In this document: positions 1 to 12,200 of the stretch, one piece after another
Position numbering within the stretch: position 1 is the first letter of the stretch
How the letters are laid out: every line of letters starts with the position of its first letter
Assembly: GCA_013398275.1 (NCBI GenBank)
Contig: VZSE01002737.1
Span: 1,350,481 to 1,414,480, forward strand
Length of the DNA stretch: 64,000 bases
Direction of reading: 5' to 3'
Origin: Promerops cafer
Taxonomy: Eukaryota > Chordata > Aves > Passeriformes > Nectariniidae
Translations under genes and position numbers: made by a program
The notes under the pieces: generated by a model
The model's database searches: none
What the model was told of the DNA's origin: nothing
What the model saw: the letters and a program-made list of their open reading frames with translations, nothing else

Positions 1-3000
1 GAGATATTCGTGGAGTAATTACAACTGATCTTTCTCTCAAGATGATATTTTTTCCTTTTAACAATGTTCTAACTAGTTAACGAAACTCCATTTTTTTGCC
101 CCAAAGCTAATAGTAACTTCATCATCCAGCATGGTGTACAAATGCCTCAGTCCTTTGGTGACAGGTTTGCCCACTTTCAAAGCATTTGCAGCAATATGCT
201 GATCTCCAGTTACTGAGGTACAGCTGGGTTGAAGCAGCTGAGAGCAATCTGCAAATTGAAATGGTTTTCAGGTAGCTCTTAAGTGGAAGTATCAGCTTTT
301 AAAGATGAATATGGCTGTGTGGGCAGCACATCCTTGTCTCTTTGCAGCTCCATTCCTGCTTGCCACCCTTCTCCATCCAGAAGCTCTGGTAATTTCAAGC
401 CTTGTCTGAGGGTTCTTGTGACTTTTCAGTGTGCAGAAGGTTTTTTCTTTTCTTCTGAAAGGATTCATTTGTTGAAAACTGGCGGAAGACTGGCTCTTGG
501 AGACTGTTGTAAGGACAATTCCTTATTGGCAGCAATTCATACAGCAGTTGTTCAAAACTCCCTAAACAAAATTTGTGCTACTTTGGGAGTGCTTCTACTT
601 TATGCCAGTGAAAGAGCTTTGTTGGCTGCAAGTAGCAAAGTTCTTTCTTTGCCTGACCCTTTTCTCATCAAGACCACATTAAGTTTTCATAAAGCTAGCA
701 GCTGCAGCCTTTGACAGGTGACTGTTGCCTTCTTGTAACCCTGTGCTTGTAAAGGGTGTGCAAAAGAAGTAACTTACTACAGTGGGGAGCCACTTCTGGG
801 CCCACCCTTTCTAAATCCTCCTTTTCCCCCACTAAGGACACCAGCTGCATAAACCTCACAGGTGTGGGCCAGCTCTTCAGAGGGAGTGCAAAGAGGCTGT
901 CCCTTCTCAGGGTGTTTTAAGTATCCATCTTGAGTGTCACTGTTGGGTTATGGACTGTGCTGTTGGAAGAAGAAGAATCCTCCTCAGAAACTGGGGCTGG
1001 CTTCCTTCTGGTGCCAACAGCATGTGGGCAGTGCTGAGCAATAACCAGCCATGAGTCCCTTGCATCCTCTGTGTGGCTCAGCACATCAAGGGAATAGCTC
1101 TTGGCAACATCAGCAAGGAAGGGCTTCCTTTAATCTAGAGAAATCCCAGTGCAACTTTGCTGAGTCCAGGGAACTGAGGCCTCCAGCTTGTGTGAGTTGT
1201 GTAAAAAGAAGGCTTAACCCCTGGGTTTAGCTGGGTATTCCAGCTGCAGCGTGGACATCTTCAAGCTCTGATGATGTTAAAGTTGTTTAGTGCTGAAAAT
1301 GGTCCAGGTCAAATTAAACTTCTTTCTTTCCTTGTACTGATTTGCAAGCTGTGCTTAATTTGGATGGCAGGTGGTGTTATATAAACGCAGCTTTGGTGAA
1401 ACTGCTTCTGGCTTCACATAACAAAACACCTGAAACTTGCCATCCTGATGAGCAGAGACTAATATGGGTGCATGACAGTATGTGCATTGCAGAGTGGTTT
1501 AAAAAAGCCCTAACTTAACACAGCCCAGTTTAAAAGGTAACTGAATGGATTGCAGTTGTCAAAATAAAGCTGTTTGTCCCCGTCTTTAAAAAGCCCCAAA
1601 GCAAAATTTACTGAAAAACTCCCCTTTCTTTCCTGCATTGTTGCACACAAACCTAAACAGTAGTAGTACAGGGATTTTCAGGATGACAGGTTCTACTTGT
1701 TTGTGGGTTTTGGTGGGTTTTTCTCTTTTTTTTCCTCCAGAAATACCAACTGTAACAAAGCAGATCTTGAGAAAAGACTCTGGTACTACCTCTGTCACAG
1801 TGGGGCAGAGAACAAAACCTGTTTTAAGATTCAAGTCTGAAATTATATTGGTGAGACTATTTCCAAAACCAGTCTGAAAATGCAACATCATATTCTAACA
1901 CAGAAATTAGATGCATTTGAACTTGAACTTGTTCCTGTAAATAAGTAGAAAGCACAGGCATGGAAGATGTGCTGTGCAAAAGGCCTGACTGGGCACCTGG
2001 TCCTGTGTTCTGTCTGTGGAGGGAGGTGAACACGTGAAACAAGGAGTGGGAAACTGGCATTGCAGTGGGTAGAAAGCTGTTCAAACTTCACAGGGAATGT
2101 GATGGCATCTAAAATACCTTCATTTTCTTCATGGTCCAGCCCAAGACTGCAGTAGTCAGGTGCCTGTTGCTCCAAAGCCAGGGATCCCCTTGCTGGTCAG
2201 GCTTTAGCATCCTGCTGTGTTTAAGGACCCGAGCCGGTGTTTTATTCCTGCTTGAACATTTGTCACTCTGCCATCATTAGTGTTCTTTTGGGAACTGAGA
2301 GCTGCATTTCAAACTCTTCAATTTCATGTGTTTATATACCTTGCTCATGTCCTGTGTAACTAAACAAAGACTTAGCAAGCAGTTTGAGAATAATGATGTA
2401 TGAAACGTCAATTTAAATGAACTTTAAATTGTTGCTCAGATTGTTTTCTCTGTTGATAAAAATGCTCGTTCATTCCTTATCAAGTGTTCAAAAAATACAG
2501 CATGTTTGAATATAAACAAGCAACAGAAAATATGCCACTTGTAGGTGAACAGGATAGGCCAAGGATCTCTGGGGCATGCTTTCCCTAGATTGGGAGCCCA
2601 TACTTGTAAAGGCAGTATGAATAGTATGAGTGAATTCCACACCTTGATTTCTAGAGAAAATAAAGGCCCTGTATAGTAGTATAAATAATTCCCTGTATTT
2701 ATAAGTAACAGGTCTGGTTTTATACCAGAAAATGTTGTTCCACTGTTGCCTGCTAATGCCTTCAGCCTTTGGAGTCAGACTCCAAGGTAATTGTGTAGGA
2801 GCACCATGCCTTGGGCACCAGTTTATTGAACTCCACCTGCTCCACTGCAAAACATCACCCAAACTGACGTAATCTGATTTTTCGGATTTGACAAGATTTT
2901 AATGCAATTTTGATGTAAAAGGGATAGTGTAATTCATACTTACTTGCTAATGTAGTGACATGTCTGTGATCTCTTGGCAGCTGGGACTTGGGGCTATTTT

Positions 3001-6000
3001 AAGACTGACAGTGTTGATGCTGTATAGTGTTATTCAGTAGGCAGATAGTTCAGTATTTTAATCAAGGACAGAAGGAAGAGATTATGGCAAACGAAATTTC
3101 TCATTTTAAGAGCCTTTTCTTCTTTACTTAGACATGCAATGACTTGTTTATGTGAACAAATCTCCTTTTAAATAGAATTTTTAAAATTCTGCACCTTTCC
3201 CAAGTGTAATTAAATTGTGGCACTAGTAGTGTTTCATTACATTGTGTTTGTGTAAAGAATTAGGCTGTACAACACAGGGGAGTGTCCATAGCTCTGTATT
3301 TGTATCATAGTTGGCAATTTGACTTCCTGTGCAGGAGTTTTTACAGAACTTCTGTGACTGTTTAGCCATGTGATTGATGATAATAAATGGTCCAGGTACT
3401 GAAATGGGCATCAAACCAGAGCCTGTCCTGGAGCATCTGGTTATACATTGTTTTACAGGTTGCTCCTTTTCACTCTTCCTATTGCAGAGATGGTGGCTAC
3501 CTTTGTGGAAGCTCAGTGCCAAATTCCCTTTGAATTAAAATCTTTAGGGGAGAGCTGAAGGGACAGCCTGGCAGAGAGACTTGTAAAGGTAGTGTGGATA
3601 TGGGCCATTAGCAAGAGGCATCTCTAGCTCCAATTGTTTCGTTTCCTTTAATTTAATACTTACGCAACTTTTTAGTTCAAACAGCTCAAAATTAGAATAA
3701 CTTAAGACATATGGGGTAGAAAAACATCATCCTGCAGACTTGAATGTGGGCTATCTTCAGGTGCCTCCTAAAGAAAAGAGAAAATTATCCTAAAATACAA
3801 ATTCACATCTAAAAATCTCTGTTGAAGCAACTCCTGTGCCCTCTGCTGAGGGCTACCTTCCCAAAAAATCTGGCCTTGGCAGAACTATCTGTGTCCTCTA
3901 CACTGATGTCTGGATTAACAGAGTAGGAGGTTGTAGCAGAACTACTCTGAATTTACACCTAGAGAGTGAATCACCAGAGAGGTCACTGGTATTGCAGCTT
4001 TAACATAGGCACCAGCTCTATAAAAAGAGATTTAACTTGAGGAGGATTGTGTAATGCCTTTGTGTAGTGTGTGAATGCGACTTTTGACAAAGAAATGCCA
4101 AGGCATCTGTGGAAACATTTTTGTTTGTCTGTGGGAGATGAGCAGACCAGTTGGACGAAGCCTCAGTTAGACATGCTAGCAGGCACTAGCTAGAAGAAGC
4201 TAGCACTTCTTCCTTTAGAAGTGGTAGCTGTTGCTGGAAGACATTACAATTGTTCATCCAAGTTCTAAATATAGCTTATTTATTCAAATTTTAGTCTAAA
4301 AACACCCAGTTATGAGACAGAAATGACGAATAGAGCTGTTAGGTAACTTCAGTAAGTCCTAAAAATGGCATGCAGTACAGGATTGAAGGTGTAACAACAC
4401 AGCTAACAGTATTATACTAAATAAAACAACTTGGGCTTAGTTCAACATTAGCTGAAGGACTGATGTGTTTTTTCCCCTGAGTTTCTCGGGCTCTAGAAGG
4501 GCTCAATATGTGAACAAAGATGTCTTTCATAACAGGGAAGCTGTAAAGCAGAATGTTGTTTGAAGTACTGAGAATTTAATCTTGTTACTAATTTTGACAA
4601 GTATTTCTGCCATGTCTGTCATTGCATTCAACAACTCTACAGTAATCCAGTCCTGGAAGGTTTTATTTATCATGTGGATTTACCCTTTGCCAGTAGTGGG
4701 GGGAAGAAAGATTGTGAGGGGGAATATTTAACACCTGCTTCATATTTTTTCCCTTCCCCAGTACATTGTATATCTTTTCATTTTGTTCATACTTGCTTTT
4801 TTTATTTCTGTTTGTTATGTCATGTAGTCTTGTACCAATATCTACAAGCAGATCTCCATGGCAAGAGCTCAGACACTGCAGACAAAACCTCAGGTAAAGA
4901 GGGGTTAAGGATAAAACAATGATCAGGGCCTCTCTATTTCTTTATTTTCAGTCTTCTAACTCCTCTTGAATCAAATTGAAGATTACAGATCAAAATCAAA
5001 ACCAAAACTCTTGGACTTTTTAATTCTTTTACCTAATTTAAATCAATATTTGGAAAATTTTGTTCTGTTTCTTGAAGCTCTCTTGGCAGATGTGGTTCTC
5101 CACCAAAATCCCACTAGTGGTGTCAATATATTGGTGTAGAGGAGACTGTGTTAGATCTCTGTGCTTAACAGACTGAACAATATCTTGCATGAGGCCATTT
5201 TAGGGGATACTTATCCAGAAATCTAATAAGGCTTAATTATGTGAATTTGTGAATAGAGGGGACTGGAAGGTTCATCTCCACCAATTTCTGCTGCAGAGAC
5301 ACAAAGTTTCCTGACACCTCAGGGAAGCTTATTTTGCAGTCTAGATTTAAATAGCAATGCTGGTGAGGTTCACATAGACACATACCCCCCCAAAAATTCC
5401 AAATAATTTAGATGTATTGATAGGGTACACATCCCCCTATGGTTTCCTGCTTAAATATGATCCATTAATTCCTTTACATATTGGCGTACAAAAGGCAGGT
5501 TAGACACTGCCCTCCTCCTCAGCCCCCTAAAATCCACCATCTTACAGACAACTCAGATTTTAAAACTTTAGAATGAAAACTGTTTTGTCTGCCTTGTCCC
5601 AGTCCTCCCTTTCATATCACCTCCATCCTCTGCTGTGAGATTATGAGAATGTGAGGTCAGAAATAAGAACTTTGAGTTAATGTCCTTGAACTCTGATCAG
5701 CCTCCCACTGCCCCCTTGGCATCCTGGGGAGGCATGGAAGAAAAGCAGCAGAGCAGTTTCTGCACTACTGCTTAGACTAACCAGTTCCTGAGCCTGACAA
5801 TTCACAGCTTGCTTGCTCCCCAGCCAAGCACTGTTATTCCTGTGCCCACATTGTTTTCTCACTCACACATTGTGTGTTATTTGCTTCTCGTGCGGGGTTA
5901 TCCTGTTATTAAATAAGCTTAACAAAATTCCATCTGCGGGGAGAGGACATAGCTGGGTGTGCTGAGCACTTTTAATTAGAGGTGGCTATCACAGAGGTGG

Positions 6001-9000
6001 TCACCACGAGCACTGTGCGTAGTTGTGCTCCCAGTACGTTCCTCTAAAGGAATAAAAGATATTTTTGTTTCTGTAGTCACAAGAATTCCTGTCTACATTC
6101 CAGAGCTTGGAAGGAGTGACAGATAACTCGCATTCCCTGGGCCAGAGGCTGCGGGTGGAGGATGCCTCTGCCTGTTTGGTACAAAGCTTTGTATGCCTCT
6201 GTCACTGTGACAATTAATTGAAACAGATCTGTTTAAACCTGGAGATTGCTAAATTTTGACATAGGATCACCCTTATGAAAGTCATCATCATTAACAACTT
6301 CATGACTGTAGCTGCGTTTCCCTAGAAGTACTGTCCTTCATCCAAAACACGGATCAGGCTTGTTTTCTAATTTTGAGCAATCTCTTTGTTTTGAAATGAA
6401 ATTAGCACAGTTTTTTCTTGATCTAGCATTAATTTGAAACTAAATGTCCCTTTAAAAGCCAGCTCCTTAAGGGAAGGCTCAAGTTGTTTAAGAGTACCAT
6501 TAACAGGATGTAGTATCCAAATGAAACGGAAGCTGAATCTGACACGTTTTACACAATGTTTAGAAGCACTTGAATTTTTTTTTTTAAATATCCTGAAAGC
6601 AAAAGGATTCAGTTCAAACCCAATTTTTTAATTTGCCTCTGAGAGTTGTGCTGTCTGCATGGGCAGCACTCATCAAATACAATGTTCCTGTCCATATTCA
6701 TAGTACTGTTATCTGGCCATTAGTATTTTAGCAAATGGATTCAATTTTCATTTAATACTTGGTTCACTTTAAATGTGCCTTGCTAATCCTGTTTGGAAGG
6801 TTAGCAAAGAAGCATTTAAAAGCCTGTGGGAGGTTTAATGAAAATTCACAGTTCGTCTAGAATAACAGCTAAGTAAATTCTCTCTGCCATGTGTGACTCA
6901 GCAGTTCAGAACTACCAAGGCTGAGAGCTGGTAGTATGAGGTACCCTTCAGTCCAGATCCCTTCCCTCATGTTTGCCAAGAAGATTCTGCTGCCTGTGGT
7001 TCTCTTCCAGCTGCTCGTCGGTGTGGAGCTGGCTGTCATGGTCCATGCCTCTCATCTGGTTTTGGTGAGAGTTGGGGTGTTTCCTGCTAGTTTGGGCAAA
7101 TGATGATGTTTCACCCTCACACACAGGCTGCTCCTTTCACATCCTTGTACTGTTTTTTTCCTAATTTATGTATCTCCTCTAAAAGCTTGCCCTGCTTGTC
7201 TGTCCGTGAGGCAGCTTTGTATGGAGGGTGCAATGTCATGTCCTTTCAAGCTAATGACAGGTTGATTTACTCCAGTGTGGTGTCTTGGCTCTTTGCTTTT
7301 CCCTCATGATCACTGATTGAAAGAATTGTGTTTTCTCTGTGTGTTTCACCTTAAGTTTATATTTTTCTTAAACCACTGGAGTGGTAAAATGCAAACACTG
7401 CAGAGACTCTAGAAAGGTAAGTTGTTTGAGCCATTTACTTTCCTGGATAAAATGAATCCATGTTGTCAGCCTACAGGGACATTGTAACTGCTGGTTTTGG
7501 GCAGCTGGATTTCCTTAAAGCAATGCTTATACTTGATAATCAAAACTTTTTTATTTTTTTGTCATGAGAAAGGAAACTTTTAAAGAAATTTAAACTTCAG
7601 CAGTCACTTACTGTTAGCGGTGGAGAACTTCATGAAGTCATCCAGATATTCTCTTTTAACTTTTAGTAGAAGCAACCAAATAAATTTAGTATAAAATACT
7701 TCTGCCAAGTCACAGTTGTAAGGTAAACTCTCTCAGATGTGAGAATGATTGAAGACCTAATTGGGAAATTACCTCATGCATATTTGTTTGATTTTGCGAG
7801 CATGTTAATTACTGTTTGATTCTAAGAGCTAAAAATGTTGCTGAGTATGTCTAAGTACATATCTGGAGAGAAAATTTTTGCTGGCTTTGCTTGGTGGGAT
7901 CTTTATTTTATGAAATTTTGGGAATTGGTGGATGACACTGTGTCTTTAATGGCTCTGCAAAGAACTTTTGGACCAAAATAAGAGGTTATTCTACTGCCAT
8001 GTTCTGAAATAGAGAAATGGTCTCTGTTTTTGGTGTACTTGTCTGAGCTTGTAACTGAGCATGAGGAGGATCTTCATAAATTAGCAAATCCAACCATTAA
8101 ACCTGGCACTGCCTTTTTGCTACTAAAACATATCCCCAAATGTCACATCCACATGTTTTTTTTTAACACTGCCAAGGGTGATGATTCCACCACTGTGATG
8201 CTGCAGTGTGTCTAAATCCTGTGTTCAAAATAAATATTGTATAAAAATAACAAAATCTTTAAAATCTTAGAGATGACTTGGGAAGGAAAAGATTTTAAAC
8301 CCCTTCTCAGAATAAATTTGCATGTGAGTGCTGTTGGAAGAGCTGGTTTTGTGTGATAGTATAATAGATGGTCATTTAATTAATAGATTTTAAGAACTCC
8401 GTGTTTTGATTACTGTTTTGCATGCTGTAGACAATCCAGTGGGGGAAACTCCATTAACAACATCACTGTGAAATAGAATATTTGTATGCTGATAACTGGG
8501 TGCATTTCTGCTTGAAGTCTGATTTCAATCTTCCACTTTGCACTTGCTGGATTCTTTGTGTGGAGAAAGTCTGTCCTTGAAATCTGATGTGGAAAAAAAT
8601 AAATGTTTAATTTTCACATAGGCCTTGTAATATAAGAAATATCATCTATAATGAATGCTTGAATAATTTATAATAGCCAAGGGGTGCTCATATTTTTTAT
8701 TGACCTTAAAGACAGCTTCTGACAAACTTGAGGGAAAGTGCTCTTTCACTGACTAAGTAAAGCCATCTCTAGATAGTCAAGCTGTAGGAGAAGGTCAAGA
8801 ATCCAGTTGATTGCAAGGTCTTTTTCTGTAAAATTTCAGCAGTGATTTTTCTCTTGACAATATCTTTCCGTTCTGTAAATACTAAACTGGAAGCTGTGTT
8901 GCAACTGCAGTAAGATTTTGTGGGAAGGAGGGTGAGGTCAGATTGAATGGGAATCTTTTCTGTTTCTCTTGTAAAAGTAGTACCTCTGTTAAGAATCAAA

Positions 9001-9102
9001 GTGTCCATCAGATTTGACCAAAAAAAAAAAAGAAGAAAACCCTGTCAGCTCTTGCTGAAGCCTCACTGCTGTTTCGAGTCATTACTTCTTCATTTGTTGC
9101 AG
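1..9102 (+). other. DENND5B: DENND5B intron 1 (3' part)
   Basis: This is non-coding, AT-rich sequence upstream of the first exon visible here. It ends in a usable acceptor (…catttgttgcag at 9091-9102). I looked for the first coding exon, which should carry the start codon, an RFAHYF/CGID-like stretch and end in a phase-1 G, and did not find it. The promoter and exon 1 therefore lie outside the window. The longest open stretch (283-714) resembles no protein I know. No repeat family was recognised here. Confidence 0.8.
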
Positions 9103-9212
9103 GAGAGAATTTTGACCAGAGTCCCCTAAGAAGAACCTTCAAGTCCAAAGTTCTGGCCCATTATCCTCAGAACATCGAGTGGAACCCCTTTGACCAGGAT
9201 GCCGTCAACATG
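9103..9212 (+). CDS. DENND5B: DENND5B exon 2 (start of uDENN)
   Basis: This 110-nt exon encodes residues 44-79 and first completes a split glycine (G|GA). Its acceptor is ttgttgcag|gagag and its donor atg|gtaggt. The translation includes [26 protein letters not shown] and [16 protein letters not shown] and the terminal NM are typical of DENND5B; DENND5A has a different sequence at both places. The stretch opens the uDENN (longin-like) half of the Rab exchange module. It enters in phase 1 and leaves in phase 0, matching exon 3. Confidence 0.95.
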
Positions 9213-12200
9213 GTAGGTAGAGAAAAGCTGTCTTCTCAAATTGTTACCTGGCAGCGTCAGCTCTCGAGAGGTTCCTGCCTTGACAGCCAGCCCTTGTGGT
9301 GCTCTTGTGATCTTGTGGTCTTGGTGCTTCTGCTGGGACTGAGAGCACTCCCTGGGCATGAAAAGCTGCAGAGGAAGAGGTATCGTGAAAACACAGAATA
9401 TTTTCAGGCACAACAAAGGTAAAGTGCTGCATTCCCTCGTTAGTTCCGAGTGTGCTGCGTGGTGAAACAAGTCCAAGCATCACCCCAGGGACTGGGTGAC
9501 AAGGGCCGTGGTCACCTAGGATACCCATCCACAGGTAGGAAGGAGGCAAACCAAGGAATTTTTAAGATACTGACATCCATGTGAGGTTTTTGAATACAGA
9601 ACACCTTGATTCTGCAGACAAGGGAAAGAGGAATCTTTACGCAGAAGCTGGAACTTACCTAAGCCACAGCTTTTGGTGGGTCGTCACTTCTAGTGGCACC
9701 TCTGCACCAGTACATCTCCTGTCCATCTCTTTCCTCTCAGTTACATTTGATGTGAGCATCTGTGTGGCTGAGTGCCGTGGACTGGGAAAGGAGGGGAAAA
9801 CAGTTCCCAGAGTGGGGGCAGTGACATCTGAAAGACTGATGATCCACTGGGAATTTTTCTGAAGAGCTGGTAATTAAAGGATGATTCCAAAATCACCAAA
9901 GCACTTGTTAAGAACATAACCTGACAAAGACAACAGATTACTGGTATTTGAGCTTCCCAGTACAGAAAATGCCATTTGTTTCTTAATTTAAAAGCAAGTG
10001 ATTTTTGTAACAGTAACATTGAACAATATTACTGCTTCTAGCTGTTTTCAAAAATGTGTATTGGGTCTAAGTCAATATTGGAAAATTAGGGAGGCCCTTC
10101 CCCCAGTCTAGGTTAGATGAGCTTTGCATTTGAGGAAGGCAGGACAGCGCACCACCTACTTCAAAACAGAACTGACCTCACTGTATGGTGCAAGTGGGAA
10201 GTCAGGAGAATCTCCTCACCCTCACCCAGCAAATAGAGAGGTGGGGAATACATAAAACCCACATTAAGTTGGCTTTTGTAAATGCAAATATGCATTTGGA
10301 ACTTCCCCACAGTCATGAAGATGTAGAAATCTATAGTTCATCTCAATTTCCACAGAATTTTATTTTTAGCGTCCTGCCAAGTATTTAAGAGGAAAGCACA
10401 GGAGCTGGAAGCAGCAGTGACACAGAGAGCTGATACTGTGGCACTGTGCTTGCACAGAAAGACAGAGATGAGCTCAGTCACTCCCTCTGCCTGCTGGCAG
10501 CTGGGGATTTCTGTCTTCTGCTTCCAAAAGCGCACTGCTGGAGTTGGGGTGGTATTTGGGCTGGTCTCCACATCACCTTGGTTATACAGAAGGCATGAAG
10601 GACTCAGAGCAATACTTGGTCAGCAGTTAAGATGGTAATGGCTCAACTGCCAAGGCTACTGATGCCTTTCAGTTCTGCCTTTGCATTGGGGGTGTTCCAG
10701 TATGAAGTGATGAGGGGTGTGCAGCAGGAATAAAGCAGCTGGAATTGCTGTGTTATTTGTCTCTCACGTTACAGTGGAGAATGTCTAATATTCATGAAGT
10801 GTGATCACAGTATTGGACAAAAATGGAATGCTAAAACCAGCAAGAGACCTATTTAAATAATTGAACTGAGCTGCATTGAACACATCTTTCATTTGCAATG
10901 TGTCTTGGAGGAAAGAAAAGCATTTACTAACAGCAGCAGTATTTAATGATCTTTTAAATTATCTTTTGGAAAACTTCTTTATTGTTTTGATCTGAAACAT
11001 CATTTAAAGTAATATCCACCTCCACAGAACCTCTTGAGGCAATTATTGGCCTTTCTGATCTTGCCTTGCTGCATTAGTTCTGCCTATGTGTTTGCTTTAT
11101 GTGAGCTTCCAGAAGCAATTTTCCTCAGAGAAGAAAATGCATAAATCCTTGAAGGTTAACTTGTGAGAACTCTGGCTTTGCTGGATGCCTAATGAATTTC
11201 AATTGCCTTCTGGAACCATCCTGTCGTTTTAAAAATAGCCCCCTGAAGTCCCAAGCAATCAAGCTGCAAAGGAGTCATGTTTTCTCTCTGTTTCAAAGTA
11301 TGTGTCAAAGTACAGAGTTCTCTTTAACAGCGAATTGTGTCTTTCTCCCCACTGCTTTTTGTGATTATCCCTGCCTAACCTCACATACTATCTTCTGTGG
11401 CCGTTCTGCAAGTAAGTGTTGTACCAAACTAAAGTTCTCAGTAGAGAGATACAGAAATTTTTAGAATATGAGCTTCCTATTTTAGCCCTCTGATTCATCA
11501 AGGTATATAAATCGTTGCCTATATTTCTGAAGCTCAAGGAAGCATTATCTGTTTAATGTCTCATGTACTGAAATAAAAGAATTAAAGGTTCCCTGGTAGA
11601 ATTTGAAGGAGTAGGCTTGAACACAAACAAAAGCATCTTTCTTTCCACCCCCGCACCCACAGTGCAATTTGGGTATGGAGCTTGCTGCCACAGCATGTTG
11701 TGAACATGAGAAATATGTAGAGGCTTAAAAAGTGAAAGGAAGGATCTAGAGGAGAAGAGGTGAACCAGTGCCAGTGGGCAGTGGTCCAGAGGGGACCTTT
11801 GGTTCAGAAATACCTGCAAATGATGACGGCTGGGAGAAGAAGGAGGGAGGGATTATGGAGGGTGTGTGTCCTCCCTCTGTTTTTGGGGACAGGGTATCTC
11901 CTACTCAGGACTTCCAGAGATGGGTTATGGATTAGCTGATACCTTTTTATCTATCCTGGTGCAGCTTCCTTTTGTTTTTACAAACCATCTTGGTTGTAAG
12001 CCTTATTGCAAATATGGTGTAATTCCATGGTTTTCTGCTGATGGATACCTTTTAATAGAAACAGTAAAGTGCTCGGGAAACCAAAATCCTGTCCTTTGAT
12101 CAGTAATCTTGTGTAGTTTTCAGTGTTTATGCAAAGATGCAATGCAGGTGACTGACTGTGTTCTCAGCATTAAGTGAGCCAGATTCACACCAGCAGGCTA

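Noticed and set aside
283..714. A 143-codon open stretch in intron 1
   Set aside because: No recognisable protein signature, no clear ATG context or splice borders and ordinary intron composition; expected by chance in 64 kb.
4174..4206. Clustered gctagc/ctagct words resembling an inverted repeat
   Set aside because: Arms are short and imperfect; not distinguishable from chance.
1..9102. Search for coding exon 1 and the promoter of DENND5B
   Set aside because: No stretch resembling the N-terminus and no CpG island is present; exon 1 must lie upstream of the window.
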